NCBI RefSeq assembly: GCF_020042345.1
Contig: NZ_CP083387.1
Span: forward strand, 3,968,001 to 4,032,000
Source: Arachidicoccus terrestris
GTDB lineage: Bacteria > Bacteroidota > Bacteroidia > Chitinophagales > Chitinophagaceae
Length of the DNA stretch: 64,000 nt
Direction of reading: 5' to 3'
Each line of letters opens with the position of its first letter. The stretch's first letter is position 1. This document shows positions 53,632-62,459 of the stretch, one piece after another. The position numbers and the translations under genes are program-made. The notes beneath the pieces are model-generated. The model was given only the letters and a program-made list of their open reading frames with translations. It searched no databases and was not told where the DNA came from.

Positions 53632-54162
53632 ATGCAGACAAGAAAAAACAATATCCGTAATACACTGGCCTGTGGTGCATTTTTATTGGCGGGCAGTCTT
53701 TTGATATTTAGTTGTGGCCCTACCAAATCCTCGACCCATTCAAACGGGGGAAATGTAAAAACGAAAGGACCATTTACGCTGCAAGCAGCCATGCATGATG
53801 CGGATACGGTCCGTATCCGACAGTTTTTAGCCGGTAATTGGATCTTGGACAGAACTTGCAGATCCACATTTACGGGACTGAATTGTGATACTTCTGTTAA
53901 ACAGAGCTGGCAGCTGGATTCTCTGGCAGGCATAAGCTGGACGACAGAGGGAGATAATGCGGGGTCTGATAAGTATCATTTTGTACCCCGGGACGGAGCC
54001 CAGGCGGGGTCTACGAAGGGAGATTCTGTTTGGGTGATGTATTTGAACAAAGCCCGGAGAGGCTACCTGATCCGGACACTGACTAAAGACTCTTTGTCAT
54101 TATCTGAATATCCGTTGATTATGGACAATACAACAACCTACTATCTAAGCCGGCAGCAATAG
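53632..54162 (+). CDS. Lipoprotein of unknown function, lipocalin-like
   Basis: 176 residues. A signal sequence ends in a lipobox LIFSC (Cys 28), followed by a polar linker and a compact beta-rich domain from about residue 60 to the end (FLAGNWILDRTCRSTFTGLNCD..., then GYLIRTLTKDSLSLSEYPL). The pattern W-x-L-D-x...short strands resembles small lipocalin-like lipoproteins that are frequent in Bacteroidota, but I cannot name a family with certainty. Two cysteines (in TCRST and LNCDT) may form a disulfide. Own transcript, ending at the bidirectional terminator before the sigma gene. Confidence 0.7.
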   Translation: MQTRKNNIRNTLACGAFLLAGSLLIFSCGPTKSSTHSNGGNVKTKGPFTLQAAMHDADTVRIRQFLAGNWILDRTCRSTFTGLNCDTSVKQSWQLDSLAGISWTTEGDNAGSDKYHFVPRDGAQAGSTKGDSVWVMYLNKARRGYLIRTLTKDSLSLSEYPLIMDNTTTYYLSRQQ

Positions 54163-54218
54163 ATTTGGATGCCAATGTCAATCCATGCGAGTGAAAAATA
54201 AAGGTGATGCTTTAACAA

Positions 54219-54249
54219 AAAAGCTTCCGCGAATATTGCGGAAGCTTTT
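54219..54249. terminator. Bidirectional terminator between the lipoprotein and sigma genes
   Basis: Arms AAAAGCTTCCGC and GCGGAAGCTTTT (12 bp, perfect), loop of 7 bases. Both outer ends are A/T runs, so it can stop transcription from either side. Confidence 0.9.
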
Positions 54250-54286
54250 GCTTTTATGCTGTTTATTCCTTTATTCAGTATAAATT

Positions 54287-55144
54287 TTATCCTAAATAGG
54301 ACTTTAAGGCACCGCTATAGCGGGCTTTCTGTAAGCGTTTAATCGCTCTTTCCTTGATCTGGCGGATGCGTTCTTTGGTCAGATCGTATTTTTGACCGAT
54401 CTGTTCAATGGTAATGCCATTTTCTCCTTCCAGACCAAAGTAAGCATTGACGATCTCTGCTTCCCTGGGACTGAGTGATTTGAGTACCCTGCGGATTTCT
54501 TCTCTCAGAGAATCTTTCATGACATCATCATCTGTGTCATCAGCACCTTCCAGCAGATCCCCCATGGCCACATCCTCTGCCTCGTGCACTGGTGCATCCA
54601 GAGATGTATGTCTGGTGTTACTTTGGAAAATGTTGTTGATTTCTGTCTCGCTCATTTCCAGGATACTGGCTAATTCTTCCGTACTTGGCTCCCGCTCATG
54701 TTCCTGTTCGAATGCCATGTAGGCTTTGTTAGCCTTGTTATACGTGCCAATTTTGTTTTGAGGCAGGCGGACTAGTCTACCCTGCTCTGCCAACGCCTGT
54801 AAGATGGACTGGCGAATCCACCATACCGCGTAAGAGATGAATTTGAAACCTTTGGTTTCGTCAAAGCGTTGTGCCGCTTTAATTAAGCCGAGGTTACCCT
54901 CGTTGATAAGATCGCTAAGTGATAAGCCCTGATGTTGGTACTGCTTAGCGACAGATACCACAAAGCGCAAATTGGATTGAACCAATTTGTCTAAAGCCCA
55001 TTGATCACCCATCTTGATTCGTTGAGCCAAAGTGGTTTCTTCCTCAGGTGTAATCATCGAAATCTTGGAGATTTCCTGAAGGTATTTTTCCACGGCCTGC
55101 GAATCACGGTTAGTGATCTGTGTGGCAATTTTAAGCTGCCTCAT
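54287..55144 (-). CDS. rpoD: Primary sigma-70 factor (Bacteroidota type)
   Basis: 285 residues, starting MRQLKIATQITNRDSQAVEKYLQEISKISM, the usual start of the short Bacteroidota housekeeping sigma. Region 1.2 is followed by region 2 (ALDKLVQSNLRFVVSVAKQYQHQGLSLSDLINEGNLGLIKAA, then KFISYAVWWIRQSILQAL), region 3, and region 4 with the helix-turn-helix TIEQIGQKYDLTKERIRQIKERAIKRLQ. Region 1.1 is absent, as in the phylum. This sigma recognises TAnnTTTG -7 elements, which are found before several genes of this window. The gene is single, with a terminator downstream; its own promoter lies in the 236-base gap to the yceI-like gene. Confidence 0.95.
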   Translation of the reverse strand: MRQLKIATQITNRDSQAVEKYLQEISKISMITPEEETTLAQRIKMGDQWALDKLVQSNLRFVVSVAKQYQHQGLSLSDLINEGNLGLIKAAQRFDETKGFKFISYAVWWIRQSILQALAEQGRLVRLPQNKIGTYNKANKAYMAFEQEHEREPSTEELASILEMSETEINNIFQSNTRHTSLDAPVHEAEDVAMGDLLEGADDTDDDVMKDSLREEIRRVLKSLSPREAEIVNAYFGLEGENGITIEQIGQKYDLTKERIRQIKERAIKRLQKARYSGALKSYLG

Positions 55145-55339
55145 ATTGATTTATGGCTTTAATGATAGATATAAAACGTACCTTTTGGTGGATTTGTTTC
55201 AAATTTATTATTAATTTTCAATATTATAACATAATTCTCCACAAATTCGGCGGCAAAGTTACGATTAAAAGCCAGCTTAGACAAATAATGAACTGATTAA
55301 ACGGTCTTTCAAAGGAAAAATTATGAAAAAATATAGATT

Positions 55340-55368
55340 AATGGTCTTAAATACGCTTAACGACCATT
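55340..55368 (-). terminator. Probable terminator after the YceI-like gene
   Basis: AATGGTC and GACCATT arms with an inner TTAA/TTAA pair. On the minus strand the hairpin is followed by a U-rich stretch (AATCTATATTTTTTC). Confidence 0.6.
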
Positions 55369-55380
55369 TGTATTGAAAAG

Positions 55381-56088
55381 TTATTTTCCTGCTTCAATAT
55401 TGATCTGAAAATCAATGTTTTTGCTAATAATTTTGTCTCTGATTGAATTTTCTGACCCATATGTTATTCCCCAATTTGTTCTGTCGATAGCAAAAGCTGC
55501 CGTAAAGCTTACAGAACTGGAGTCCGCGTGGATCTCTGCCGGGAAGGTAATTGATTTAGCAATACCCTTGATCGTCATATTACCCGTAACAGTGGTATTG
55601 GACTTTATACCTGCTGCTTTAGCGTCCTTGCCGCTGTCTGGGGTCGCATTGACAGATTGCTCAGCTCCCTTTTCTATTTTAGTGATTTCAAAAGTGGCTG
55701 TAGGGAACGAGTCAACGGAGAAAAAATCCGAAGATGACAAATGCGCTTTTAGTTTTCCGTTGCTCTCGGCGTCCTGATCAGTAGGCTGAAGGCCTTTCAA
55801 ATCGATCACTATTTTGCCGCCACTGACCTGATCACCTGTTACACTGACCTGACCTTCCGCAATGGGGGCAAAACCAGAATGTGCGCTTCCGACCAATTTG
55901 GAACCGGTCCATAATACTTTACTCGCACTGGTGTCGACGTTCAGCATATGGCCCTGGTCTGTACGCTGAGAAATCGCTTGCGCTGCCGAGGTTTTTGCTT
56001 GTTCATTGCCCTGGGTGTTGCCGCAGGAAGACAATACGATAAACCCTGTACTGAGCAGCAGCGTTACTGAATGGGATAATAATCTCAT
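55381..56088 (-). CDS. YceI-family lipoprotein
   Basis: 235 residues from the ATG at 56088, with a signal sequence and lipobox LSSC (Cys 22). The YceI domain spans about 50-235: it opens MLNVDTSASKVLWTGSKLVGSAHSGFAPIAEGQVSV, runs through KLKAHLSSSDFFSVDSFPTATFEITKI and GNMTIKGIAKSITFPAEI, and closes with FAIDRTNWGITYGS. This family forms a lipocalin-like barrel that binds polyprenoids or other amphiphiles in the periplasm. The linker after the Cys is Gln/Thr/Ala-rich. An upstream in-frame start at 56136 would put polar residues before the signal sequence and is not favoured. Confidence 0.9.
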   Translation of the reverse strand: MRLLSHSVTLLLSTGFIVLSSCGNTQGNEQAKTSAAQAISQRTDQGHMLNVDTSASKVLWTGSKLVGSAHSGFAPIAEGQVSVTGDQVSGGKIVIDLKGLQPTDQDAESNGKLKAHLSSSDFFSVDSFPTATFEITKIEKGAEQSVNATPDSGKDAKAAGIKSNTTVTGNMTIKGIAKSITFPAEIHADSSSVSFTAAFAIDRTNWGITYGSENSIRDKIISKNIDFQINIEAGK

Positions 56089-56263
56089 GTGTATGTTATT
56101 AAATGGGTAAGGTACTGATAAAAAGTATTTTATCAACCGGGCAAAAATAAGCTCTTGTCTGAATTCAATTAGAGGACAACTGCCACAAAATTGTCATTTA
56201 ACAATAAATTGAAGAATACTTGCTTCTGTCAGAGCACAGGTTTTTCAATCTGAACTATTTTAC

Positions 56264-56271
56264 TATTTTTG
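56264..56271 (+). promoter_or_regulatory. Bacteroidota -7 promoter element of the S9 peptidase gene
   Basis: TATTTTTG fits TAnnTTTG exactly and is followed by C. It lies 70 bases before the ATG at 56342, so this mRNA has a real leader, in contrast to rlmN, clpS and kdsD. Confidence 0.5.
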
Positions 56272-56341
56272 CCTCCCGGCTAACAAGCAATAGGTTTACA
56301 GATATACACTTGTCTTGCTTAGCCATCACAAAATTTTCAAT

Positions 56342-58261
56342 ATGAAAAAATTATTATTCACTTTAGCCGCATTTACAATGTTACAGGCCACTGCACAAAA
56401 ATCTCCACTGACCCCCGAGGGACTATTATCTCTGGGCAGGGTCAGCGCCCAGGGAATCAGTAAGGACGGGAAGTCCCTTATCTATAAGGTTTCTACGCCC
56501 GATATACAGGAGAATAAGATAGCCGCCGTGTTTTATGCTGTTCCGCTGACAGGTGGAGTGGCCACGAAGCTCTCCAAAGAAGAAAAAGACGCTCAACTAG
56601 CTAATGACCGTATTTCCCCGGATGGAAAATATCTGTTGAGCGCCGAGGCCGTAAAACTGGAGAAAGTGCTGGGCCGTGACCGTTATCCGGAGTTGACCAA
56701 AACGTCCGCTCAGGTTTATACTTCCCTCAACTACCGTCATTGGGATAAATGGTTTGAAGGCAGCTTCGATCATGTCTTTTATGCCCCATATGCAGATGGT
56801 AAAGCGGCAGAACAGAAAAAAGATATTATGCCCGATGAGCCTTATTTCTGCCCGCAGCAACCCTTCGGCGGTCCTGAGGATTACATTTGGAGTCCTGATA
56901 GTAAAAAAATTATTTATGTATGCAAGAAAGCATATGGTACTGCTTATGCAGAAAGCACCAATACAGACATCTATGCATATGACATTGCGTCGGGTAGAAC
57001 GCAGAATCTGACTGAAGAAAACCTGGGGTATGACCTCTCTCCTGCTTTTAATAAGAAAGGTAAGATGGCCTGGTTACAGATGAAGACCGCCGGTTATGAA
57101 GCTGATAAAACCGATCTGGTGGTGCGCACGGCTGAAAGCACTGTGAATCTGACCGGTTTTAATGACCAGATTAATGTAGCCTCCTTTAAATGGGGTGATG
57201 ATGATAGAACGCTTTTCTTTGTCGCACCTATTGACGGAACAATGCAGGTGTTTTCAGTTCAGGACATAGGTCTGACAAAAATGTTGCCTCAGATCCGTCA
57301 GATCTCTAAAGGCGATTTTGATGTAAAATCTATCGTCGCACAGGTGGGCGATCATCTGATCGTAGAGAAAGAAGACATTTCCAGGGCTGCTGAAGTCTAT
57401 TCGCTCAATATCAAAACAGGGACACTCAAACAATTAACCCACGTAAATGACGAAGCTTATAAAGCATTGGCCCCGGTGACGACAGAGCGCAAATGGATTA
57501 CTACTAAAGATGGGCATAATATGATGGAATGGATCGTCTATCCGCCGAACTTTGATAAACGTAAAAAATATCCCACTTTATTATATTGTCAGGGAGGGCC
57601 GCAGTCTGCCACTACACAATTCTTTTCTTATCGCTGGAACTTCCAGTTGATGGCTTCTCAGGGCTATATTATTGTTGTGCCGTGCCGCCGCGGCATGCCG
57701 GGATATGGTACTGAATGGAACGCTGCTGTCAGCAAGAATTGGGGTGGTCAGGTCATTCAGGATTATCTGGATGCCATCGATGATATTTCTAAAGAATCCT
57801 ATGTTGATACCGCACGCAGAGGTTGTGTAGGTGCTAGTTTTGGCGGTTACTCCGTATTTGAACTGGCAGGTAAACATGAAGGACGCTTTAAGTCTTTTAT
57901 TGCTCATGACGGTGTCTTTGACTTTGTGGCCATGACAGGAACAACCGATGAGCTTTGGTTTGAAAAATGGGAGAAAGGTGGATATTACTGGGAAAAAGAC
58001 AATAAGGCTGCTCAGAACTCCTATGCGGCTTCTCCGGTCAACTTTGTCGCTAACTGGGACACGCCTATTATGATCGTTCAGGGAGGTATTGACTACCGTG
58101 TCCCGATCGAACAGGGGCAGGGAGCCTTCCAGGCAGCGCAACTCAGAGGAATAAAAAGCAAGTTTTTATATTTCCCCAATGAAAATCACTGGGTGCTACA
58201 GCCGCAAAATGCGATGGTCTGGCAAAAAGAGTTCTTCAGCTGGCTAAAAGAAACGCTATAA
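56342..58261 (+). CDS. Secreted S9-family prolyl oligopeptidase (DPP-IV/DAP-like)
   Basis: 639 residues with a signal peptide (MKKLLFTLAAFTMLQATAQ). An N-terminal beta-propeller of WD-like blades (about 30-390) is followed by the alpha/beta-hydrolase domain. The catalytic triad is Ser 499 in GASFGGYS, Asp 584 in QGGIDYRVP and His 616 in NENHWV. WIVYPPNFDKRKKYPTLLYCQGGPQS marks the start of the hydrolase domain. It is a periplasmic peptidase cutting dipeptides or short peptides. The frame extends upstream to a TTG at 56315, but the ATG at 56342 starts the signal peptide properly. A bidirectional terminator follows. Confidence 0.94.
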   Translation: MKKLLFTLAAFTMLQATAQKSPLTPEGLLSLGRVSAQGISKDGKSLIYKVSTPDIQENKIAAVFYAVPLTGGVATKLSKEEKDAQLANDRISPDGKYLLSAEAVKLEKVLGRDRYPELTKTSAQVYTSLNYRHWDKWFEGSFDHVFYAPYADGKAAEQKKDIMPDEPYFCPQQPFGGPEDYIWSPDSKKIIYVCKKAYGTAYAESTNTDIYAYDIASGRTQNLTEENLGYDLSPAFNKKGKMAWLQMKTAGYEADKTDLVVRTAESTVNLTGFNDQINVASFKWGDDDRTLFFVAPIDGTMQVFSVQDIGLTKMLPQIRQISKGDFDVKSIVAQVGDHLIVEKEDISRAAEVYSLNIKTGTLKQLTHVNDEAYKALAPVTTERKWITTKDGHNMMEWIVYPPNFDKRKKYPTLLYCQGGPQSATTQFFSYRWNFQLMASQGYIIVVPCRRGMPGYGTEWNAAVSKNWGGQVIQDYLDAIDDISKESYVDTARRGCVGASFGGYSVFELAGKHEGRFKSFIAHDGVFDFVAMTGTTDELWFEKWEKGGYYWEKDNKAAQNSYAASPVNFVANWDTPIMIVQGGIDYRVPIEQGQGAFQAAQLRGIKSKFLYFPNENHWVLQPQNAMVWQKEFFSWLKETL

Positions 58262-58286
58262 TCTTTATAACTATTCAAAGGCATTA

Positions 58287-58327
58287 AAAGCCGTGTATGA
58301 GGTCTTAGCAGGCCAGTACACGGCTTT
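58287..58327. terminator. Bidirectional terminator between the S9 peptidase and rhomboid genes
   Basis: Arms AAAGCCGTGTA and TACACGGCTTT (11 bp, perfect) with a 19-base loop. Both convergent genes can use it. Confidence 0.85.
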
Positions 58328-58352
58328 GTTGTAATACTTGGCACCTCGCCCT

Positions 58353-59855
58353 CTATTGAAATGTCCAGGGGGTATATGAAAGATCCTCTAACATATTGTC
58401 AAGTATATAGTCGCAATCTTGAATGCTGTCTACATAACCATGTATATCCCGGTTATGCAAGATCCAAAGTAGTTCAAAGCTTGCTTTTTTTACCTGCATA
58501 AAGACGAAATTACGCATTTGTTGCACTCTTGTATGTCCACTTTTTCCAATACTAAGCTGATCTAATTGATCCAGTACATCTGCATTTTGCTTCCAGAAGC
58601 CCAGCGTTTGATATTGAATTTCCCGTATAATGGCCTCGTCTGATGCACTGCCCAACATTTTTATATAACGTAAAGCCATTGCTGTGTTGCGGCTGAACTG
58701 GCCGATATGCTGGCGGAAGCGATTAGGCTGATTGGGCATTTTCTTGAGCGCGAAAGTGACGGCGAGTGCTGCAACAAGGATGATGACGGCCAGTCGCTTT
58801 ATTGTCCGTGAGGTGTTTTCCGTTCTAATAGCAGAGATGGCAGTTCTGCCCAGTATAAAGCCGGTAACCAGTCCCCCAATATGGGCGCTGTTGTCTATGG
58901 TTGCTTTAAGCCCGGCTAAGAGCTGCAGGCAAATAAAAAATAATAGGGTGGATAATATCGCTTTACGGGCGTGTTTTTCTATCAGATCAGTGGTAAGCAG
59001 TGCCAGGAACACACCGTACATACCCAATATTGATCCTGATGCTCCTACTGATCCTCTAAAGGGGTGGCTGTATATACTAAGCAGGCCGCCTGCCATCCCG
59101 CAGATGAGATAGAACAGTAAAAAACGTGCCCTACCCAGTAATGGTTCTAAATATACGCCAATCATCAGCAAGGCGAACATATTGCCGATCAGGTGTATGA
59201 ATCCTTCATGCATAAACTGATAGCTAAGCAGTCGCCACCATTGACCATGTGTTTGGGTTAAATCTGCCGCATTTGCACCAAAATATTCAAATCCATGGAG
59301 GTTATAAGGGGCAAATCCGGCGCCTGCCAGACCTATTAAAAAAAAATAGAAGATATTCAGGTTGATCAGTATAGGGGTAATGAAATATCCCGGTTTGGGA
59401 TTGAAAATCGACATAAATCCAGATATTTTACTGGCGGACGCTACAACGCTTCGGAATCGCCCCGATCCACCGCCCTGCCGCTCACCTGCGATAAATTCAG
59501 CACTGGCCTTCATATAGGTTTGTTGCAGTTCTTCATTTGCGCAATTTTCCATTAACAAGTTCAGGTTACGGCCCAGGCGCCTGATATTTCGCTTGTTTTT
59601 GCCGATGCTCCAGAGCTGGGGCATAAGACAGGTGCTTGTGACCTCTACAATGTCTTGATTGATCTCCAGATGAATTACTTCTCCAAAAGAAGTAAGAGAG
59701 AACTTCGCATACGCGGTTATGGTGGTTTCTGTCACTGTTCCCCTTGACCAGCCCATTGCCTCAATGCCTTTTAAAAGCAATGCATAAAGCATTCTGGATG
59801 AGGTACCCTGAAAATGGAGTTGCTCGCTATAACTGGCGTTAATTTGAAATGACAT
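58353..59855 (-). CDS. Rhomboid-family intramembrane serine protease with extra soluble domains
   Basis: 500 residues from the ATG at 59855. Residues 1-150 form a soluble domain of unknown function; the rhomboid core spans about 160-375 with six or more helices. It shows HEGFIHLIGNMFALL (His 221, conserved Asn), the catalytic Ser 273 in GASGSILGMYG and His 325 in AHIGGLVTGFILG. A C-terminal helical domain of about 125 residues follows. Bacterial rhomboids of 200-250 residues usually lack such additions. It cuts membrane proteins within the bilayer; substrates are unknown. An in-frame TTG at 59930 is a less likely start. Confidence 0.92.
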   Translation of the reverse strand: MSFQINASYSEQLHFQGTSSRMLYALLLKGIEAMGWSRGTVTETTITAYAKFSLTSFGEVIHLEINQDIVEVTSTCLMPQLWSIGKNKRNIRRLGRNLNLLMENCANEELQQTYMKASAEFIAGERQGGGSGRFRSVVASASKISGFMSIFNPKPGYFITPILINLNIFYFFLIGLAGAGFAPYNLHGFEYFGANAADLTQTHGQWWRLLSYQFMHEGFIHLIGNMFALLMIGVYLEPLLGRARFLLFYLICGMAGGLLSIYSHPFRGSVGASGSILGMYGVFLALLTTDLIEKHARKAILSTLLFFICLQLLAGLKATIDNSAHIGGLVTGFILGRTAISAIRTENTSRTIKRLAVIILVAALAVTFALKKMPNQPNRFRQHIGQFSRNTAMALRYIKMLGSASDEAIIREIQYQTLGFWKQNADVLDQLDQLSIGKSGHTRVQQMRNFVFMQVKKASFELLWILHNRDIHGYVDSIQDCDYILDNMLEDLSYTPWTFQ

Positions 59856-60045
59856 GGGTATAAACAGGCCGTCAGATTTGGGTTTGCTACGTCGGCATGA
59901 CAATATTAAATAATTATCTGAACCTGTCAAAGTATTCTACCTGAAACAGTTATCGTGAACAGACTTTTCCACAATTTCTGCACGATGGTTATTTTTGACC
60001 AGGACAGTCTGGCCTTTGCAGTTGGCATTAAAAAAAAAATCCCGT

Positions 60046-60053
60046 TATTTTGC
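60046..60053 (+). promoter_or_regulatory. Probable -7 element of pyrH
   Basis: TATTTTGC, one T short of the consensus, with TTG at 60022-60024 as a possible -33 element. It lies 20 bases before the pyrH ATG. Confidence 0.45.
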
Positions 60054-60073
60054 ACTGAAACAAATTAACCACC

Positions 60074-60790
60074 ATGCTCCCAAAATATAAGCGTGTCTTA
60101 CTCAAGCTGTCCGGTGAATCGCTGAAAGCCGAGAATAGTACAGAACCATTTGATCCCAAAATTATTGAACAATACGCCAATGATATTAAAAGTATCACGG
60201 ATATGGGGGTGCAGGTAGCTGTTGTGATCGGAGCGGGAAATATCTACCGGGGGATGAACGAGGCGGAAAGTGGAATTGAAAGAGCGCATGGTGATTATAT
60301 GGGCATGTTAGCTACCGTCATCAACGGAATGGCTATGCAGGCGATGTTAGAGAAAATAGGCATTTTTACGCGTTTGCAGAGTGCCCTTCAGATGGATCAG
60401 GTTGCTGAACCGTATATCCGTAGAAGAGCGATCCGCCACCTGGAAAAAAACAGGGTAGTTATCTTTGGTGCCGGAACCGGTAATCCCTATTTTACTACAG
60501 ATACCGGTGGCTCTCTGCGCGCAATAGAAATCAAGGCAGACGTAATCCTGAAAGGCACGCGGGTAGATGGTATCTATACGGCGGATCCCGAAAAAGATCC
60601 ATCTGCCGTTAAATACGAAACGATTGGGTACAAGGAGTGCATTGATAACAATCTTAAAATCATGGATATGACGGCCTTTACGCTTTGTATGGAAAATAAG
60701 TTGCCGATCATTGTATTTGATATGAACAAGCCAGGTAACCTGCGTGCCGTTATTGAGGGCAAGAATGTAGGCACACTGGTTACACAATAA
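60074..60790 (+). CDS. pyrH: UMP kinase
   Basis: Phosphorylates UMP to UDP in pyrimidine synthesis. 238 residues, the normal size for the bacterial hexameric enzyme. Motifs: [13 protein letters not shown] at the start, [36 protein letters not shown], the [38 protein letters not shown] block with the UMP- and ATP-binding loops, and [23 protein letters not shown]. In many genomes frr follows, but here the gene ends at a bidirectional terminator shared with gltD. Confidence 0.97.
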   Translation: MLPKYKRVLLKLSGESLKAENSTEPFDPKIIEQYANDIKSITDMGVQVAVVIGAGNIYRGMNEAESGIERAHGDYMGMLATVINGMAMQAMLEKIGIFTRLQSALQMDQVAEPYIRRRAIRHLEKNRVVIFGAGTGNPYFTTDTGGSLRAIEIKADVILKGTRVDGIYTADPEKDPSAVKYETIGYKECIDNNLKIMDMTAFTLCMENKLPIIVFDMNKPGNLRAVIEGKNVGTLVTQ

Positions 60791-60815
60791 GGTTGCGAAA
60801 GATAGTTGGTTACAA

Positions 60816-60856
60816 AAAAATCCCCTTCAATGATTATTTATTCTTAGGGGATTTTT
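60816..60856. terminator. Bidirectional terminator between pyrH and gltD
   Basis: Arms AAAAATCCCC and GGGGATTTTT (10 bp) with a 21-base loop. A/T runs at both outer ends suit use by both convergent genes. Confidence 0.85.
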
Positions 60857-60884
60857 CTTTTATTAGATTTGAATCGCTGTCAGG

Positions 60885-62390
60885 CTATGACACATTATTA
60901 ACGATCAGGTTTGCATCTTTGCTTTCCAGAACAGAGTGCCCCATCAGGAACTCATCTACTTTTCTGGCGCATTCCCTACCCTCGCTGATGGCCCATACGA
61001 CCAGAGATTGACCACGACGCATATCCCCGCAAGCGAATATCTTAGGAATAGAAGTAAGGAACTCCTTTTCTGTCGCTTTGACATTCCCTCTTTCATCGAG
61101 CTCTACACCAAGCTCGTCGATCATGCCAGCCTGCAATGGATGCAAAAAGCCCATGGCCAGTAAGGCTAACTCACAGGGTAGCTCTCTTTCGCTGCCTTTG
61201 ACTTCCAGAAATTGTGACGGCCGGCCATTTTCTGACTTCCACTCCAGATCGACCACCTTGATGGCTTTGAGGTGTCCATTGTCATCTCCGATGAATTCTT
61301 TTGTCGCGATGGCCCAATGACGCTCAGCCCCCTCTTCATGGGAAGAAGTTGTTTTAAGGATCATTGGATAGGTCGGCCAGGGCATAAACTCCGTTCTTTC
61401 TTTAGGTGGCACCGGCATCAGTTCAAATTGTGTGATTGATGTAGCCTGTTGCCTGTTGGAAGTGCCCACGCAGTCACTACCGGTATCACCACCACCGATG
61501 ACAATTACATTTTTCCCGGAAGCGGTAACATTTTCAGAAAGGATGTTGCTTTCAATTTCGGGGTTAGCAAGAGGATCTTTGCCAGCCACCCGCTTATTTT
61601 GCTGTTTTAAAAATTCCATGGCATAATAGATCCCTTTAAGGGTGCGACCATGTACAGGAAGGTCTCTGGGAACAGTAGACCCACCGGCCAGTACAACAGC
61701 ATTATATTCTCTCAGAATATCATTTAATTTGACATTGACGCCTACGTTAGCATTAAATTTAAAGGCGACGCCCTCTTGCTCTAAGACTGCCACACGGCGG
61801 TCAATGATGTTTTTTTCCAACTTGAAATCTGGGATACCGTATCTCAGAAGGCCTCCGGGTGCGTCATCTCTTTCGTAGACCGTTACAAGATGACCTGCGT
61901 TATTTAACTGTGTGGCAGCGGCAAGTCCCGCAGGGCCGGAACCGATTACTGCGACTCTTTTGCCGGTACGTACAATAGAGGTCCGGGGCTTGACCAAGCC
62001 CAGCTCGAAAGCTTTCTCTATGATATGTTTTTCGATCTCTTCAATAACAATAGGAGGCTGATTGATTCCCAGCACACATGCACTTTCACAGGGTGCCGGA
62101 CAGATTCTCCCCGTAAATTCCGGAAAATTATTCGTAGATGATAAAATGTCGTAAGCTTCTTTCCAGTCCTCACGGTAGACCGCATCATTGAATTCAGGGA
62201 TCAGGTTACCTAAAGGGCAACCATTATGACAAAAAGGAACCCCACAATCCATACATCTGGATGCCTGCTCTACGAGTTTATTATCTTTGTAGAGATTATT
62301 AAACTCTTTATAATCTTTGACACGCTCCGCTACACTTCTTTTCTCTGGCAGTTCACGCGTGTGTTCTAAAAATCCTGTTATTTTTCCCAT
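60885..62390 (-). CDS. gltD: Glutamate synthase small subunit
   Basis: 501 residues. It passes electrons from NADPH to the large subunit, which makes glutamate from glutamine and 2-oxoglutarate. The N-terminal iron-sulfur domain has CMDCGVPFCHNGCPLGN and GRICPAPCESACVLGIN (the cysteines for two [4Fe-4S] clusters). The FAD-binding GSGPAGLAAATQL follows near residue 150, then the NADPH site GGGDTGSDCVG. Near the C-terminus IFACGDMRRGQSLVVWAISEGRECARKV is typical. The gene follows gltB by 69 bases, so both belong to one transcript. Confidence 0.96.
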   Translation of the reverse strand: MGKITGFLEHTRELPEKRSVAERVKDYKEFNNLYKDNKLVEQASRCMDCGVPFCHNGCPLGNLIPEFNDAVYREDWKEAYDILSSTNNFPEFTGRICPAPCESACVLGINQPPIVIEEIEKHIIEKAFELGLVKPRTSIVRTGKRVAVIGSGPAGLAAATQLNNAGHLVTVYERDDAPGGLLRYGIPDFKLEKNIIDRRVAVLEQEGVAFKFNANVGVNVKLNDILREYNAVVLAGGSTVPRDLPVHGRTLKGIYYAMEFLKQQNKRVAGKDPLANPEIESNILSENVTASGKNVIVIGGGDTGSDCVGTSNRQQATSITQFELMPVPPKERTEFMPWPTYPMILKTTSSHEEGAERHWAIATKEFIGDDNGHLKAIKVVDLEWKSENGRPSQFLEVKGSERELPCELALLAMGFLHPLQAGMIDELGVELDERGNVKATEKEFLTSIPKIFACGDMRRGQSLVVWAISEGRECARKVDEFLMGHSVLESKDANLIVNNVS

Positions 62391-62459
62391 CGTCCCCTAA
62401 TTATAAAATAATATTATTATTGGTAATTTGTCCGCTACTTACGTTTCCGTTATTGCCTA

